This document shows, in pieces, positions 22,891-33,467 of a stretch of 64,000 nt of DNA. The stretch is from assembly GCF_950295315.1 (NCBI RefSeq), contig NW_026647594.1:1-64000 (forward strand), in the 5' to 3' direction. Made by a program: the position numbers and the translations under genes. Position 1 is the stretch's first letter; the number at the start of each line of letters is the position of its first letter. The DNA is from Erinaceus europaeus. Its lineage: Eukaryota > Chordata > Mammalia > Eulipotyphla > Erinaceidae. The notes under the pieces are model-generated. The model worked only from the letters and a program-made list of their open reading frames with translations, had not been told where the DNA came from and did not search any database.

Positions 22891-23040
22891 CCTGCTTTAT
22901 TTCGCTGGTGAAAGAAAGGTAATAGTTAACCAAGGCAAAAAAAAAAAGGTAAAATGATAAAAACATGCTAACTTTTAATGAGTCATTGCTAAAAAGGAAC
23001 ATTTGCAACCAGCCTTTCCTTAAAATCATAGAAAATATGT
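22891..23040 (+). repeat. Source block of the 22,549 duplicate, spanning the A' deletion junction
   Basis: It contains AACATGCTAACTTTTAATGAG, where sequence equivalent to left-arm 6,650 is fused to sequence equivalent to about 3,150. The 22,549 copy contains the same fused junction, so the block duplicated after the deletion. Confidence 0.9.
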
Positions 23041-23339
23041 TAACAGTAACTTTGTAAGTTTAGGTAGGCATTACCTTTAAAATGATGTACTATACTCTGC
23101 ACAAAAGAAAAAAAGTACTGAACTAATCCACCAGAACCTGTATGTATATATGTTAAGCCAGCCAAGATTTTATTATCCCCTTGTCCTTCATGAAAAGTTG
23201 TCCTGCTCTTCTGCATGAGGATGAATTGGAGCCCCCCCCCCCTGGGGTGACAGTTCAAGTGGTATCACTGAGTTCTGATCCTAATACTCAAAAGGGGACA
23301 GAATCAATGCTGATTTGATAGGATTTTCACAAGGATGAA

Positions 23340-23720
23340 GTGAAACTGTGGCTGTACAGCATACAGCATTTAGAGAAGCTCTGGAGGTGACTCAGCAGGT
23401 AGAACATAGAGCCTGTGTGTGTGAGAGTCCCAAATTCAATCCCTGGTATGTACATGCTAGAGTTGTTACTGATTCTCTCTTTCTCCTAAATAAGTACATA
23501 CGTACACAATGAACTTTTCCCCCTTTTTATTTGATAGGACAGAGAGAAATTGAGAAGAGGGTGAGGAGACAGCCAAAGAGAAAGAGGAAACACTTGCAGT
23601 ACTGTGTCACTGCACATGAAGCTTTCCTCCTGCAGATGGGGACTTGGGACTTGAACACCAGTGCCACTACAACATGTGTGCTCAACTGGGTGCACCACTG
23701 CCCTGTCTCCATATTTTAAA
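23340..23720 (-). mobile_element. SINE fragments, mirror of 2,414-2,755
   Basis: A tRNA-related fragment (about 23,340-23,480) followed by a reversed ERI-2-like element (about 23,515-23,720). Confidence 0.7.
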
Positions 23721-24031
23721 AAGAAAGCATTTAGCATAGTGCTCACAGTCATGCTCAATGAAGCTGGTTCATTGGGACCCAGTTGCAGCCATCTTGCATA
23801 GGTTGTGACCAGGCCATCTTCATATTACCGTCCACCCAGAAAATAATGATTTACAGGACAGTTCTTACATGGGTTACTTTTTCATCCTTCCATGATAGGT
23901 ATCTACACATCATTTGCACCATCAATTTTGCTCCACCACTGTGCATTGGGTCCCTGATAGCCACTCAACTCCCTTCCTTGGGAGTTCTGCAATGGAGAAC
24001 ATCTAGTCTGGTTTTCACCAAGTGTTTTATC

Positions 24032-24310
24032 TTTCTTTCTTTTTAAAAAAATTTATTTATTCCCTTTTGTTGCTCTTTTTTATTGTTTTAGTTACTACTG
24101 TTGTTGTTGTATAGCGCAGAGAGAAATGAACAAAGGAGGGGAAGACAGAGAGGTGGGAGAGAAAGACAGACACCTGCAGACTTGCTTCACTGCCTGTGAA
24201 GCGACTCCCCTGCAGGTGGGGAGTTGGGGGGCTCAAACAGGGATCCTTACACCAGTCCTTGCGCTTTGTGCCACGTGCACTTAACCCACTGTGCTACCGC
24301 CTGACTCCCT
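24032..24310 (-). mobile_element. ERI-1-type SINE
   Basis: Mirror of 1,816-2,087: TCCCTTTTGTTGCTC to GTGCTACCGCCTGACTCCC, within L1-like DNA at 23,725-24,480. Confidence 0.93.
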
Positions 24311-24556
24311 GTGTTTTATCTTTCTTAAGTTCCACTTATAAGTGAGATCATATAGTGTTCATTCTTCTCCTTTTGATTGATGTCACTTAACATGATTTCT
24401 TCAAGTTCCATTCAAGATGGGACAAAAGAGATTATTACATCATTTTAAATAGCTGAATAGTATTCCATTATGAATATAGACCACAACTACCTTTCTCTTC
24501 TATTCCGTTCTCCTTCCTCCTCCTCATCCTTCTCTTCTCTACTCTACTCTTCTCTT

Positions 24557-25025
24557 GGATTGTTTATATTAAAAGTGGTTTTATGGAGATAACATTGTAG
24601 TTGTGCACAGACACACAAACACAAACACACACACTCACCTATGCTCCTGGAAATAGTGTATCTCTGAAAGCACCCATGTAAATATCTTGCTGTGATATTT
24701 ACTCTGTTTAGAATTATATAATTATATGACCACTGTGTGAAATGCGGCAAGACTTTTGACATTTCTATTATTTCCAGTAAAAGCCTGGAAGTCTATAGTC
24801 ATCTCAAAAGAAATCTATTTTAATAATCAAGAGAGGGTGGTGCAACATGCTTAGGGAGTCAGTCCCTCTGTCAGCTGGTCAGTTATGACACTGACCTTTG
24901 ACTGCTGACATCACAGCCCAGTGGCCTTGGCTACAGCAGAATCTCCTGTCTTGGTGACTGAGCTAACAGTGCGAGTAGTGCTGTGTCCAGCTCTCTCTTT
25001 AGCATCAAGGAGTGAAGAATAGAGG
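24557..25025. other. Single-copy DNA upstream of the PH gene
   Basis: It begins where palindrome A ends. It has a short CA-rich tract (24,610-24,640) and no repeat partner elsewhere in the window. It may contain 5' untranslated sequence or a promoter, but no TATA box or CpG island is evident. Confidence 0.5.
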
Positions 25026-25090
25026 ATGTCTGCATCTACCAGAAAGTCTTTGCGGCTTTCAGGGTGTCTGGGCTGTCTGTCCTGCTTCAG
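25026..25090 (+). CDS. PH gene, predicted first coding exon
   Basis: ATG followed by 20 further codons (MSASTRKSLRL start, cysteine-rich end) and two extra bases before GTAGAG. The two bases AG combine with the first base of exon 2 to give serine, so the frame is kept. This start was chosen for the phase match. A homologue has not been recognised. Confidence 0.5.
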
Positions 25091-28000
25091 GTAGAGTCTG
25101 TTCACATGCCCTGTGTGACCGGCAAAGCAGGAGGAGGGCAGTCCCAGTATGTGCTCTGTATGATGCCCATTGTCAGAATCCTCAGCTTCAGCCCTGGTCT
25201 CATGAATGGTTACTTGTGCTCATGAGATTCCCTCCTGCTGATGCCAGAGAGCAGTCTTGACCTGCTGGGATCAGAGTCCTGTGGGCTTACTCAGGGCACA
25301 GCCACAAATAGCTTAGTACTTCCTTGGGTTGAAAAACATTTGGATGTTTGATTTATTATTTGCTGATTGTGGAATTCCTGCCCCCCTCAACCCCAAAGTG
25401 AAGACTGACTTAAAGATTAGAGTCAGTTTTCAATAATTCTGTTATCTAAGTGTGTATGTTAATGTGAGACCACAATGGAATGACCTCTTCACACTCTTGG
25501 ATGCAAATGCAATCTGACCTTTATAGATCCCACATGGGTCTGTTATTTTTATGACAGAGGAAGAGAGAGATAAAAAGAGAAAAGAAAAGAAGAGAAGAGG
25601 AAAGAAAGGGGGGATAGGAATGGGTAGGGAGTGAAGCAGAGTCACAGAGGCAAAAACTACAGATGATACTTGGGGTTGATGATTTCCCGACAATACTCTA
25701 GGCACTGTGCTGCCTTTAGGCTTTGGCCCTGAGCTGGTTCTTTGAAATATTTCTCATCCTCTCTCCTTTGATCTCTTAGCATCCCTTTATATATATTTAT
25801 TTTTATATTGTGGGCCAGTGATAATTCACTACAGTGCAGTTTGTTATCACAGGGTAAGATTTCTCATCTCCCTGTGAGAGGTGTCTGCCAATCACTTTTT
25901 CCCCCCCAGTCAGCTCCTTCCCCAGCACCAAGCACCAGGACCCCAACCCTCACTCCCCCTCACTCCCTCTTAGTGTCTCCTTTCCCCTGGGTCTGGAGAC
26001 TCTGCTGCTTCCTTGTCCCCTGACACTAAAGTGAGAGCCCCTGTGCCCTGTCCTTCAAGCTGCCCTCCATCTCCACTGGCCCTGAGTGACCTCAACTCTC
26101 ACAGGAGTTCTGTGTAGCTCAGGACTCCTGAATCGGGGTGCTGAGTCCTTCTGAGGGACTGAGACTCTTCTGTGAGACTCATGCTGTGAGTGCTGGTATC
26201 AGCATGAGCCCCTGTGTCCTGCCTGCCCAGTGACACACTGCCCTGTGTCTGCTGTGTTGCAGCTCTTCTGTGGAAGAGAGCAGCCCGCAAGAGGAGAGCA
26301 GCCTGCAAGAGGAGAACATCCCAGTGGTGCCTCGTGGAGGCATCCTGCTCTTCGGCCCTGCCAACTTCCTGAAGGGTCAGAGGTGGCAGAAAAGACAAAT
26401 GTTCTTATATTCCAATGTGCTGCTCATCTCCAACACAAAGTGCATACCTGCTCCCCCTCCTCCTGACTCCACAGCTGCCTCTTCTCTGCTGCCCTGAGGA
26501 CATAAGAGGTGGCTTTTCTGCAAGGTTTCTGTCCAGCACAGGGAGGGCAGCAGAGGGGATGCAGGGAGACTGGGCAGGGCCTGAGTCCTAGGGAAGGGCA
26601 CCAGGGTGGAGAGGCTGAAGGAGAGATGCAGAGACAGAGCCTGGGGGGCCCCAGCCTGGAAGACCCTCCCCAGCCTGCTCTTCCTTTATGTGTCTGCCCT
26701 TCCAGCTCAGCCCAAAGGAGACAGGACAACCCACAGCCAGAACCTGCTTCCTACAACTCACAGACACTCACACTAAATTTCTGCAAAGTGTTTGCATTCA
26801 CAGACTGCACATGGTGACAGGGACCAGGGACTGAGGGAATGAGTGATTTATTAACTGAATTTATTCTGTGTGACACGAGGCAATGAATTCAGTGAGTGGA
26901 CTACACTGTTGAGCAAAGTCCTCCTCAATTTTTTTTTTTAAACAGAGCACTGCTCTGCTCTGGCTGATGTGGTGTGGGGGATTGAACCTGGGACTTTGGA
27001 GCTTCAGGCATGAGAGTATCTTTGCATAACCATTATAGTGTCTACAGACCACCCTGAAATTTCTTTTAAAGTACCTGAGAGACAAAGAAGGAGATGGGGA
27101 AGGGAACAGAGAGGAGAGACACCCAGTGACAGCTCCCACCATGCAGTTCCCTTTGCTCATGTCCATGGTCCTTCTCAAGGTACTCGTGAGCCTCTGCCAG
27201 TTTTATGGTGGGCACAGTATATAAGCAGCTTTTTAGGTTTTGCCAAACTCTAAGTGAAATATTATGAATAGAACTCTAAGAAAGCAAGTTTTAAATAACT
27301 TGACTTTTTTTTTGAGTGGTTAATTTTTTTTCTTTTTTTTAAATTTATATTTTATTTAAGAAAGAATAAATTAACAAAACAATAGGGGAGGAGGGGTACA
27401 ACTCCACACAATTCCCACCACCCAATCTCCATATCCTATCCCCTCCCCTGATAGCTTTCCCATTCTCTATCCATCTTGAGCATGGACCCAGGGTTGTTGT
27501 GGGTTGCAGAAGGTGGAAGGTCTGGCTTTTGTAATTGTTTCCCTGCTGAACATGGACATTGACTGGTTGATCCATATTCCCAGTATGACTCTCTCTTTCC
27601 CTACTAGGGTGGGTCTCTGGGGACAAGGAGCTCCAGGACACATTGGTGGGGTCTTCAGTCCAGGGAATAACTTGACTTTTTATCTTTTAAAATAATTTTA
27701 TTTGAGGTTTATGGTTTTGTACCGTTCTTGACACAAAGGTAATTTTTTCATTGCACCTTAATAGGTGTCTGAAAACACTCTCTTTATCGACTTAGGTCCT
27801 TTCTCATCATGCTCCAGGACTCCACAATCACCCCACCCCCAACCTAGCCCTCTCCCTACCCTTCCCTTCCCTAGAGTCCTTCCCTTTGGTTCAATATACC
27901 AAACGAGTCAACGTTTTGTTACGTGTTTCTCCTTTCCATTGTTGAACCTTATGTTCTGCCTACAAGTGAGATCCTCTCTACTCATCCTTCCCCTTTTGGC

Positions 28001-31000
28001 TTATCTCAAATGATTCCTTTAAGTTTCTAGGCTGCACTCATTTCAGGACCAGTTTTCCTCCAGTGGCAGTGTATGTTGACCCAGCCTCCCTTCGGAGAGT
28101 GGGGCAGTCCCTACCACTGCTGTCCACATTGAGGGCAAGGTCCTGTAGAGGCCCACAAGAGGGTTTATGGTGTTGCTCCTGATGGAGGTGACCAGTGACA
28201 GTGCAGGGAGGTCTCTGTCAGCGGTCAAGGCCCATCTTGTCTATGTGGGAATCCCACTATTCCCACACTTGGGCCCCAGATGATGGGGTGGCCTGGTGGT
28301 GACCAAGAGAGCCATTGAAGTCTGCTGGTCTCTTGCCCTTATTCAGCTTTTGTTTTCCTTACTTTGTCTGACAAGTTTAGCCTTAGTGTGATTGAGGAAG
28401 TGAAATAGGAAGTGGGTGAAGAGGTATCTAGGTCTAAGTATAAATTATTTGATTAAATACTTTATGTTTTTTTTTCTTCTTTCTACTTGATTGCTGCACT
28501 TATTGACTCATTATAAATGTGTGCACTTTTTCTTTGAGCTATATATTTTTCCTCTAACTTATAAAAATGTATGAAAAGCCCTTAGAAAGTAAGATTGGGT
28601 GGCTGGCTGGTGGCACAACTGGTTCAGTGAGCATACATATTACCATGCCCAAGGTTCCAGGTTCAATCCCCACTCCTCATCTGCAGAGGGGAAGCTTCAT
28701 AAGCAGTTAGGAGGGCTATAGATTTCTTTTCTTTTTTATTATTTTATATTTATTTATTTTCCCTTTTGTTGCCCTTGTTTTTTTATTGTTGTTGTAGTTA
28801 TTATTGTTGTCTTCGTGATAGGATAAGAGAAAAATAAATGGAGAGAGGAGGTGAAGACAGAGAAGGGGAGAGAAAGGTAGACACCTGTAGACCCCCTTCA
28901 CTGTCTGTGAAGTGACTCCCCTGCAGGTGGGGAGCCAGAACCTCAAACCAGGATCCTTAATGCCAGTCCTTGCACTTTGTGCCACATGTGCTTAACCTGC
29001 TGCAACACCCTAGGGCTAAAGATTTTATTCCTCTTTTCAACTCAGTCTCCCACCCTCTCAATTTCTCTCGGTCCTCTCAAAAACAAACACACAGAAACAG
29101 GGGAATGATCAGTAAGAACAGTGGATTCATCAGGCTGCCACTGTAATAACCCCAGTGGCAATTAAAACAAAGTGACATGGAAAATACATCTTACTTCTTT
29201 CATTCTCATAGAAAATATATTTAACAGAACTTATAATTCATGACTTATTTCATTAGTATCCTCAAGCACTTTCAGGGTGACAATAATTACCTAATAAGTT
29301 AATTCCAATTTTTATACAATTAATAAGGGAAATATGATCATGGATCATTATGATTAACAAAGAAGACACTACATGGAAAGATGCTAACTGAGTGAAAGGT
29401 TCTCTTAGCGAGCTCATAAATATAGGGGGGTGATCTAATAATTCTACAATGTTCAGGAAAACGGCTGCTTTTCTCCCACTGGTAAGAAGTGTTCAGGGAC
29501 ATCCTGGGCTGGGCTCCAGTCAGCACACAGCTCTCAGGCCCCAGACCTCCCTCTGCTGTGCTCTCAAGGCTCAGCTCAGAGGGGAAGGAGCCACAGAAAC
29601 ACACCCACCATCTCCCCAGGAGAAACCTAGCTGCTCCTAGAATGCTGGAGATGCAAGCTAACAGCTCTGAGCTCTGTTCCCTCTCCAGGTTCAAGGGTCA
29701 CTTCAGAATCAAGTACATGGTGCCCCTGCTGGACATGTGGGTGATATGCAACTTGAAGAAAGCCAAGAAATTCACAAGAGTCCGCCCCTCTCTGGTCTTG
29801 GGCTGGGCTGACCACCGCTTCGTTGTCTCTTTTCAGTAAGCCTGCACCCCGGCCCTGTCTCCTCCTGACACTCAGAGGGGAACACAGCTCCATCTGGGGA
29901 TCTATTAGCCAAACGTGCTCTGACCCCCTCAAAAACATCTGTGTGTTGTCAACTGTCCCCTAGTGGCTCTGATTCAGGCAAACAAATGCAACTGCTAAGC
30001 CCTCTGCAGATAGGGACTAGGGGCTTGGACCTGGGTCCTTGTGCTTGGTAACATGTGCAGTTAACCACCAGCATAACCGCCTGACCCCCCAACCCAATTA
30101 GCCTCCATCTAGATAACTTCCTTGCCAACCCAGCAAACTGTCTGTCAAAGAGCAGAGCTCCCTCACACCCAGTGACCAGGGCAGTCCTCCTGACTCACAC
30201 AGTCCCTCCAATAATGATCGATATTGATGCTTACACTGACCAGCACTCACAATATGTTTGTGTGAATTTTATGCATTCTAACTGGATTTCCCCTCTTCCC
30301 TTGCATTTCAGATCAGTTGAGAGGATGGAGCAATGGTTTAAAGAGCTTTGTAGGTATGTCATTAATTCACATATTTCAAATCATTTCTTAAGAATATTTT
30401 GTTTATTTTATTAATGAGAAAGGAGGAGAGAGAGAGAGAGAGAGAACGAACCAGATATCATTCTGGTACATTTGCTTCTGGGGATTGAACTCAGGACCTC
30501 ATGCTTGAGGGTCCAGTACTTTATCCATTGTGCCACTTCCCAGGCCATGTTATTTCAAATCTTTAAGTTCTCAGAATGAAGAGTCCTAGCAGTCAGTGCC
30601 GCTCCCTCTCGTCCCCCTTCTCTCCATGCTGTGATGGGAGCTAACATCACCCAAGACTATGTATTAAACTTCACTGACTTAAGGGCAGCTTTCTTCACTG
30701 GGTGGTTCTCAAAGCAAATGCATCTGCCAGCCCTACAGGCCAGGGAGGGTCTGGCCTGGACTCCAGGAAGGAAAGCTGTGAGGACAGGATCTGCAGCCCT
30801 AGTCTCAGAGGCCTGACCTCATATCTTTCATTCTATTTCTGGTATCTGTCCATTCTCCAAAAATACATTTGCATACTGTTTCTCTCATTAGATCTTGCAT
30901 ATATCTTTAAAAAGTTGATTATCTTGAAAAAGTAGTGGAAAATACTGAAGTATCCAGCTAAAACTTAAGTTGATTAGAAAACAACCTAACAGCTATTCTT

Positions 31001-32937
31001 TTGTTTTGGGTCACTGTGGACTTGATTAGCAACATTTACAGTGAGAACATGGACTATGAGGACGCCATCATGGAGTATGCGGAGGACGACATCATTGTAA
31101 GTGTTTCTAAGACTAGAACGTACATTCCAAGCTCCTGCCTTGGACAGAAAGAGGTCTAGAGTTGAGGGAAGAATCCAGAATGTACCAGACAGGAAAGTGT
31201 ATTTTCCTGCAGACACACAGGTCTGTGTATACACAGAAAAGGAAGTTGGGACTATATGCAACAATAATTAATTTGACTTAAACATGGAGAGACCATGGCA
31301 CCTGAAATGTCACAATTTTTTCCAGAAGGCTTCTTGTGTCAATCCTTGATGGCTCTTGTACTGAACTGTTTTCAGGAGACAGCTTTTCTATTCACATGGG
31401 TTTTTTTTCCCAATTGACCATTGTGTATACAGAGTGGTCTGTGTTGTTTCCAGTAGATTATTTACCCCTGGACAGGATGACACTTTTAAGTGAAGAGAAA
31501 ATATTGACCCCAATTTTCCTTATTCAACTGGAAAAAAGCAAGAAAGGGTGTAGGAGGAGACACTGGTGTACCTGGTAGAGTGCACATGTCACCATGCAAG
31601 AGGACCTGGGTTCAAGTCCTAGGGTCCTACTTGCAGCAAGGGAGACTTGGGAGCAAGCAGGAAGAAATCTACATATCCTTGTCAATAAACTTCTGAAAAT
31701 GCACTGAAAACCCAAGGATTCACTCAAATCTACAGTGTAGACTCTAAACCACTCACCCCACCACCCCCTGGGGGTGAAGTAGCTTTGCTACTGACACAGG
31801 GCTCTCTCTGGGGAAACAGAGCTGCTGGGAAATGTGTTCTACCACTGCTCACTGCAATGATTATTGTGACCCTGACTTCTTTCTCTTCCAGGACTCTGAG
31901 AAAGATGATCAGGGACCTGTGAGTTCCAGGATGGAGGAAACCACAGATCCACCTGCCGGTGAGTGTCAGAGCAATCTGAGAAGAAGCTGATTGGAGTGAG
32001 ATATTAACTGCAAAGACTCAGAGTAAATCAATGGTTTCCAGATTCACTTCAATACCATCTGACAGGGAAAAGCACAGGCAACAGGCCTCCGTGCATTCAG
32101 TAGACAGTGACCAACTCACTGCTCTGTAACAGGCTCTAGGGACAGTCCTTGCTTCTCTACTTCTTTCTCTGTGGCAGATTGGGCTGCTCTGTAGAGCTCT
32201 TCCTCATGAGGAATTCATGGCATTCCAGGCACAGGAATGTATAAGAGCATCTTCCTCTTTATTTTATCAACTCTTTTCTTGGGCACATGGGAGGGCAGGG
32301 AGGGTCTCCTGACAGATTCAGGGACACAGAGACACAGAGACACAGCCTTCTTAGCACAGAAGGTCCAGGAGAAGGCCCGTGTGTCATATTCTACATGAGG
32401 TGAGTCTCTTCATGGTCAGCCTGGACCTAGACTGAGGTTTCTCTCCATCTAGATGGCAAACATCTGCAGGAGCATGAAGTGGGCCAAATGCCAGCCACTG
32501 AGAAGCTTCCACGAGAAGCCGATGACTCCCCCAGCCTGGCATGTGGAGACCATCAGGGGAGAGGGGACCCCCTGGGTTCCTGTAAATTCATCTTACTAGG
32601 TCAGATCTTCCTTCCTGAAACAAACTCATGACCCTGAAAACCAAGTCCATGGGGGGACGATGGACTGGAAGGAACCCAGTAGCCCCTAGAAACCATGCAC
32701 GTCTCCAAGAAAAACATAGCTCCCTTGCTAAGCTGTGGGCACATTCTGGGATCACAATGGGCTCATCACGGCACCTCAGCCTGAACCTATGCTTGGATTT
32801 CTCTCCTCACAGACTGTGACTATCACCATGAAAATGGAATGGCACCACCGCCCGTGACTGAGGACCTGTCACAGGACAGGAAGACTCCAGCTCAGTTTCC
32901 AGCTGCCAGGAGTTCTTCCTTCTGGAACAGCTACTAG
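25026..32937 (+). CDS. ARHGAP20/TAGAP-like PH-domain protein, eight-exon model
   Basis: Model: 25,026-25,090, 26,263-26,439, 29,689-29,835, 30,312-30,353, 31,030-31,096, 31,892-31,958, 32,453-32,599, 32,813-32,937. Every intron is GT-AG, all seven phases agree, and the 837 bases give 278 residues plus TAG. Exons 2-4 resemble the PH domain of ARHGAP20: FKGHFRIKYM then LLDMWV, SLVLGWADHRFVVSF, then QWFKELC, matching the FKIK, DMW and FVLGW landmarks of that family. PH domains of this type bind lipids or protein partners at membranes. Exons 5-8 are acidic and unrecognised (EYAEDD, DSEKDD). No RA or RhoGAP domain is seen in the window, so it cannot be a GTPase activator as modelled. The start exon and C-terminus are the least certain parts. 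It could be a decaying member of a multicopy family. Confidence 0.7.
26263..26439 (+). CDS. PH gene, exon 2 (PH domain start)
   Basis: The acceptor is GTGTTGCAG. The exon encodes a Glu/Ser-rich repeat (EESSPQ, EESSLQ) and then beta strands GGILLFGPANF, QKRQMFLYSNVLLIS. It ends with two bases of a Lys codon completed by exon 3, before GTGCATAC. Confidence 0.8.
26925..27045 (-). mobile_element. SINE-like fragment
   Basis: AACAGAGCACTGCTCTGCTC, GGGGATTGAACCTGGGAC and CTTTGCATAACCATTATAG in the plus direction suggest a reversed tRNA-like SINE of another family. A related fragment is at 36,505-36,620. Confidence 0.55.
27309..27665 (-). mobile_element. L1 3' end, 5'-truncated, in an intron
   Basis: A poly-T start, then AGAAAGAATAAATTAACAAA and TGGTTGATCCATATTCCC. 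It is flanked by AATAACTTGACTTTT at 27,294-27,308 and 27,666-27,680. It lies in the long intron between exons 2 and 3 and is the same family as 19,666-20,176. Confidence 0.93.
27681..28440. mobile_element. L1-related remnant
   Basis: The 3' half (GGTGACCAGTGACAG, CAGATGATGGGGTGGCCTGG, CTTGCCCTTATTCAGCTTTT) is related to 40,610-40,890. The upstream AT-rich block resembles a worn L1 3' end. The family assignment is uncertain. Confidence 0.45.
28597..29080. mobile_element. ERI-2-like SINE split by an ERI-1 SINE
   Basis: The ERI-2-like plus-strand head and body at 28,597-28,735 (GCTGGTGGCACAACTGG, CAGAGGGGAAGCTTCATAAG) continue at about 29,018-29,080 (TCTCCCACCCTCTCAATTTC). Between them is a reversed ERI-1-type element (28,736-29,017). 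Confidence 0.85.
29081..29688. other. Intron 2 sequence, no other feature
   Basis: AT-rich, then more GC-rich close to exon 3. A 118-codon minus frame overlapping exon 3 is a shadow. Confidence 0.6.
29689..29835 (+). CDS. PH gene, exon 3 (PH domain core)
   Basis: The acceptor is TTCCCTCTCCAG. The exon encodes FKGHFRIKYM, VPLLDMWVICNL, a basic KKAKKFTR stretch, and SLVLGWADHRFVVSF before GTAAGC. The order FKIK-like, DMW, FVLGW-like, hydrophobic strand follows ARHGAP20-type PH domains. It lies outside the C arms and so has no second copy in the window. Confidence 0.85.
29997..30092 (-). mobile_element. Truncated ERI-2-like SINE
   Basis: CCTCTGCAGATAGGGAC, GGGGCTTGGACCTGGGTCC and AACATGTGCAGTTAACC give the reversed head only. 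It lies in intron 3. Confidence 0.7.
30312..30353 (+). CDS. PH gene, exon 4 (PH C-terminal helix)
   Basis: The acceptor is TTGCATTTCAG and the donor GTATGT. The 42 bases encode SVERMEQWFKELC, which corresponds to the C-terminal helix with its invariant Trp (ARHGAP20 has a KWL-type helix at the same place). Confidence 0.8.
30395..30546 (-). mobile_element. tRNA-derived SINE with (GA)n
   Basis: A GA run at 30,425-30,446, then GGGGATTGAACTCAGGACC and TTTATCCATTGTGCCACTTC. Reversed, in intron 4. Confidence 0.75.
30547..31029. other. Intron 4, no further feature
   Basis: No repeat partner in the window and no recognised element. Confidence 0.5.
31030..31096 (+). CDS. PH gene, exon 5
   Basis: 22 codons (NIYSENMDYEDAIMEYAEDD plus II), acidic, with donor GTAAGT. 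The acceptor GACTTGATTAG keeps phase 2. The exon is single copy, immediately outside the left C arm. Confidence 0.65.
31555..31690 (+). mobile_element. ERI-2-like SINE fragment at the C arm edge
   Basis: GGTGTACCTGGTAGAGTGCA, GGGTTCAAGTCCTAGGGTCC, then a shortened body and TCAATAAAC. Similarity between the C arms ends within this element (about 31,640 against 63,585). Confidence 0.7.
31892..31958 (+). CDS. PH gene, exon 6
   Basis: The acceptor is TTCTCTTCCAG and the donor GTGAGT. 22 codons beginning DSEKDDQGPVSSRMEE plus one base. The C right-arm copy at 63,266-63,330 is two bases shorter, which breaks its downstream phase. Confidence 0.65.
32453..32599 (+). CDS. PH gene, exon 7
   Basis: 147 bases in phase 1-1, open throughout, acceptor CTCCATCTAG, donor GTCAGA. 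Hydrophilic sequence (DGKHLQEHEVGQMPATEK start). The inverted copy (62,625-62,771) has an AG-to-GG acceptor change and a stop at the sixth codon. Confidence 0.65.
   Translation: MANICRSMKWAKCQPLRSFHEKPMTPPAWHVETIRGEGTPWVPVNSSY
32813..32937 (+). CDS. PH gene, last exon with shortened C-terminus
   Basis: The acceptor is CTCCTCACAG. The exon encodes DCDYHHENGMAPPPVTEDLS and then, after a one-base deletion relative to the C right arm (CAGGACAGG against CAGGAACAGG), a new frame ending at TAG 32,935-32,937. The right-arm frame runs about 115 codons further. Confidence 0.6.
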
Positions 32938-33467
32938 AGGACACCCCAGTTCAGCTCCTCCTCAAGTCCAGGTCCCCAGGTCAGGTCAGCAGGGGAGAGG
33001 GGAACTGCACCCTTTGCTGCAAGTGCCACCTCTCTGGCCATCTATCCCCTCCTGAAAACAAGCTCAGGACACTGAAAACGAAACTCCCTGGGGAAATGGG
33101 ACCAGAATATACACCAGAATTAACAATGACCCAGCATGATAACTTCCAGTGTCAACTTTACAGAAACCTCTTAAGTTATCAATTAAAAAGCCAACTCTAG
33201 TTCCACACCTTCAAATTCAGTAAAAATTAGTGAATCCTGGTCTCCTGTTTCAACTCCTCATTAAACATTTTCCTGCTGATATGCAGGAATCATCTCCAAG
33301 ATTTTAGACTGGGTTTGCTCTCCCCATAAGTCCCTCTGCAATGGTGTCAGTGAGGTAGTGGACCCTCGGCCCCTTGGTTCTCGGAGTTCTTCATCCTCTC
33401 ACTGCCTCTGCTCTGCTGCCTCGGGTGCCTCCTTTGTCCATTGCTAAACCCACTGCTATGTTCACAG

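Larger units (their letters stand above)
14799..24556 (-). repeat. Palindrome A, right arm
   Basis: The reverse complement of 1,560-14,398. Relative to the left arm it lacks about 3.5 kb (left 3,150-6,650) and the 13,307 SINE. It carries an L1 end at 19,666-20,176 and a duplicated 148-bp block at 22,549. Confidence 0.97.

Noticed and set aside
24911..25105. A 64-codon minus-strand frame upstream of the PH gene
   Set aside because: It overlaps the plus-strand first exon candidate, which fits the splice phase. The minus frame has no splice or family support.
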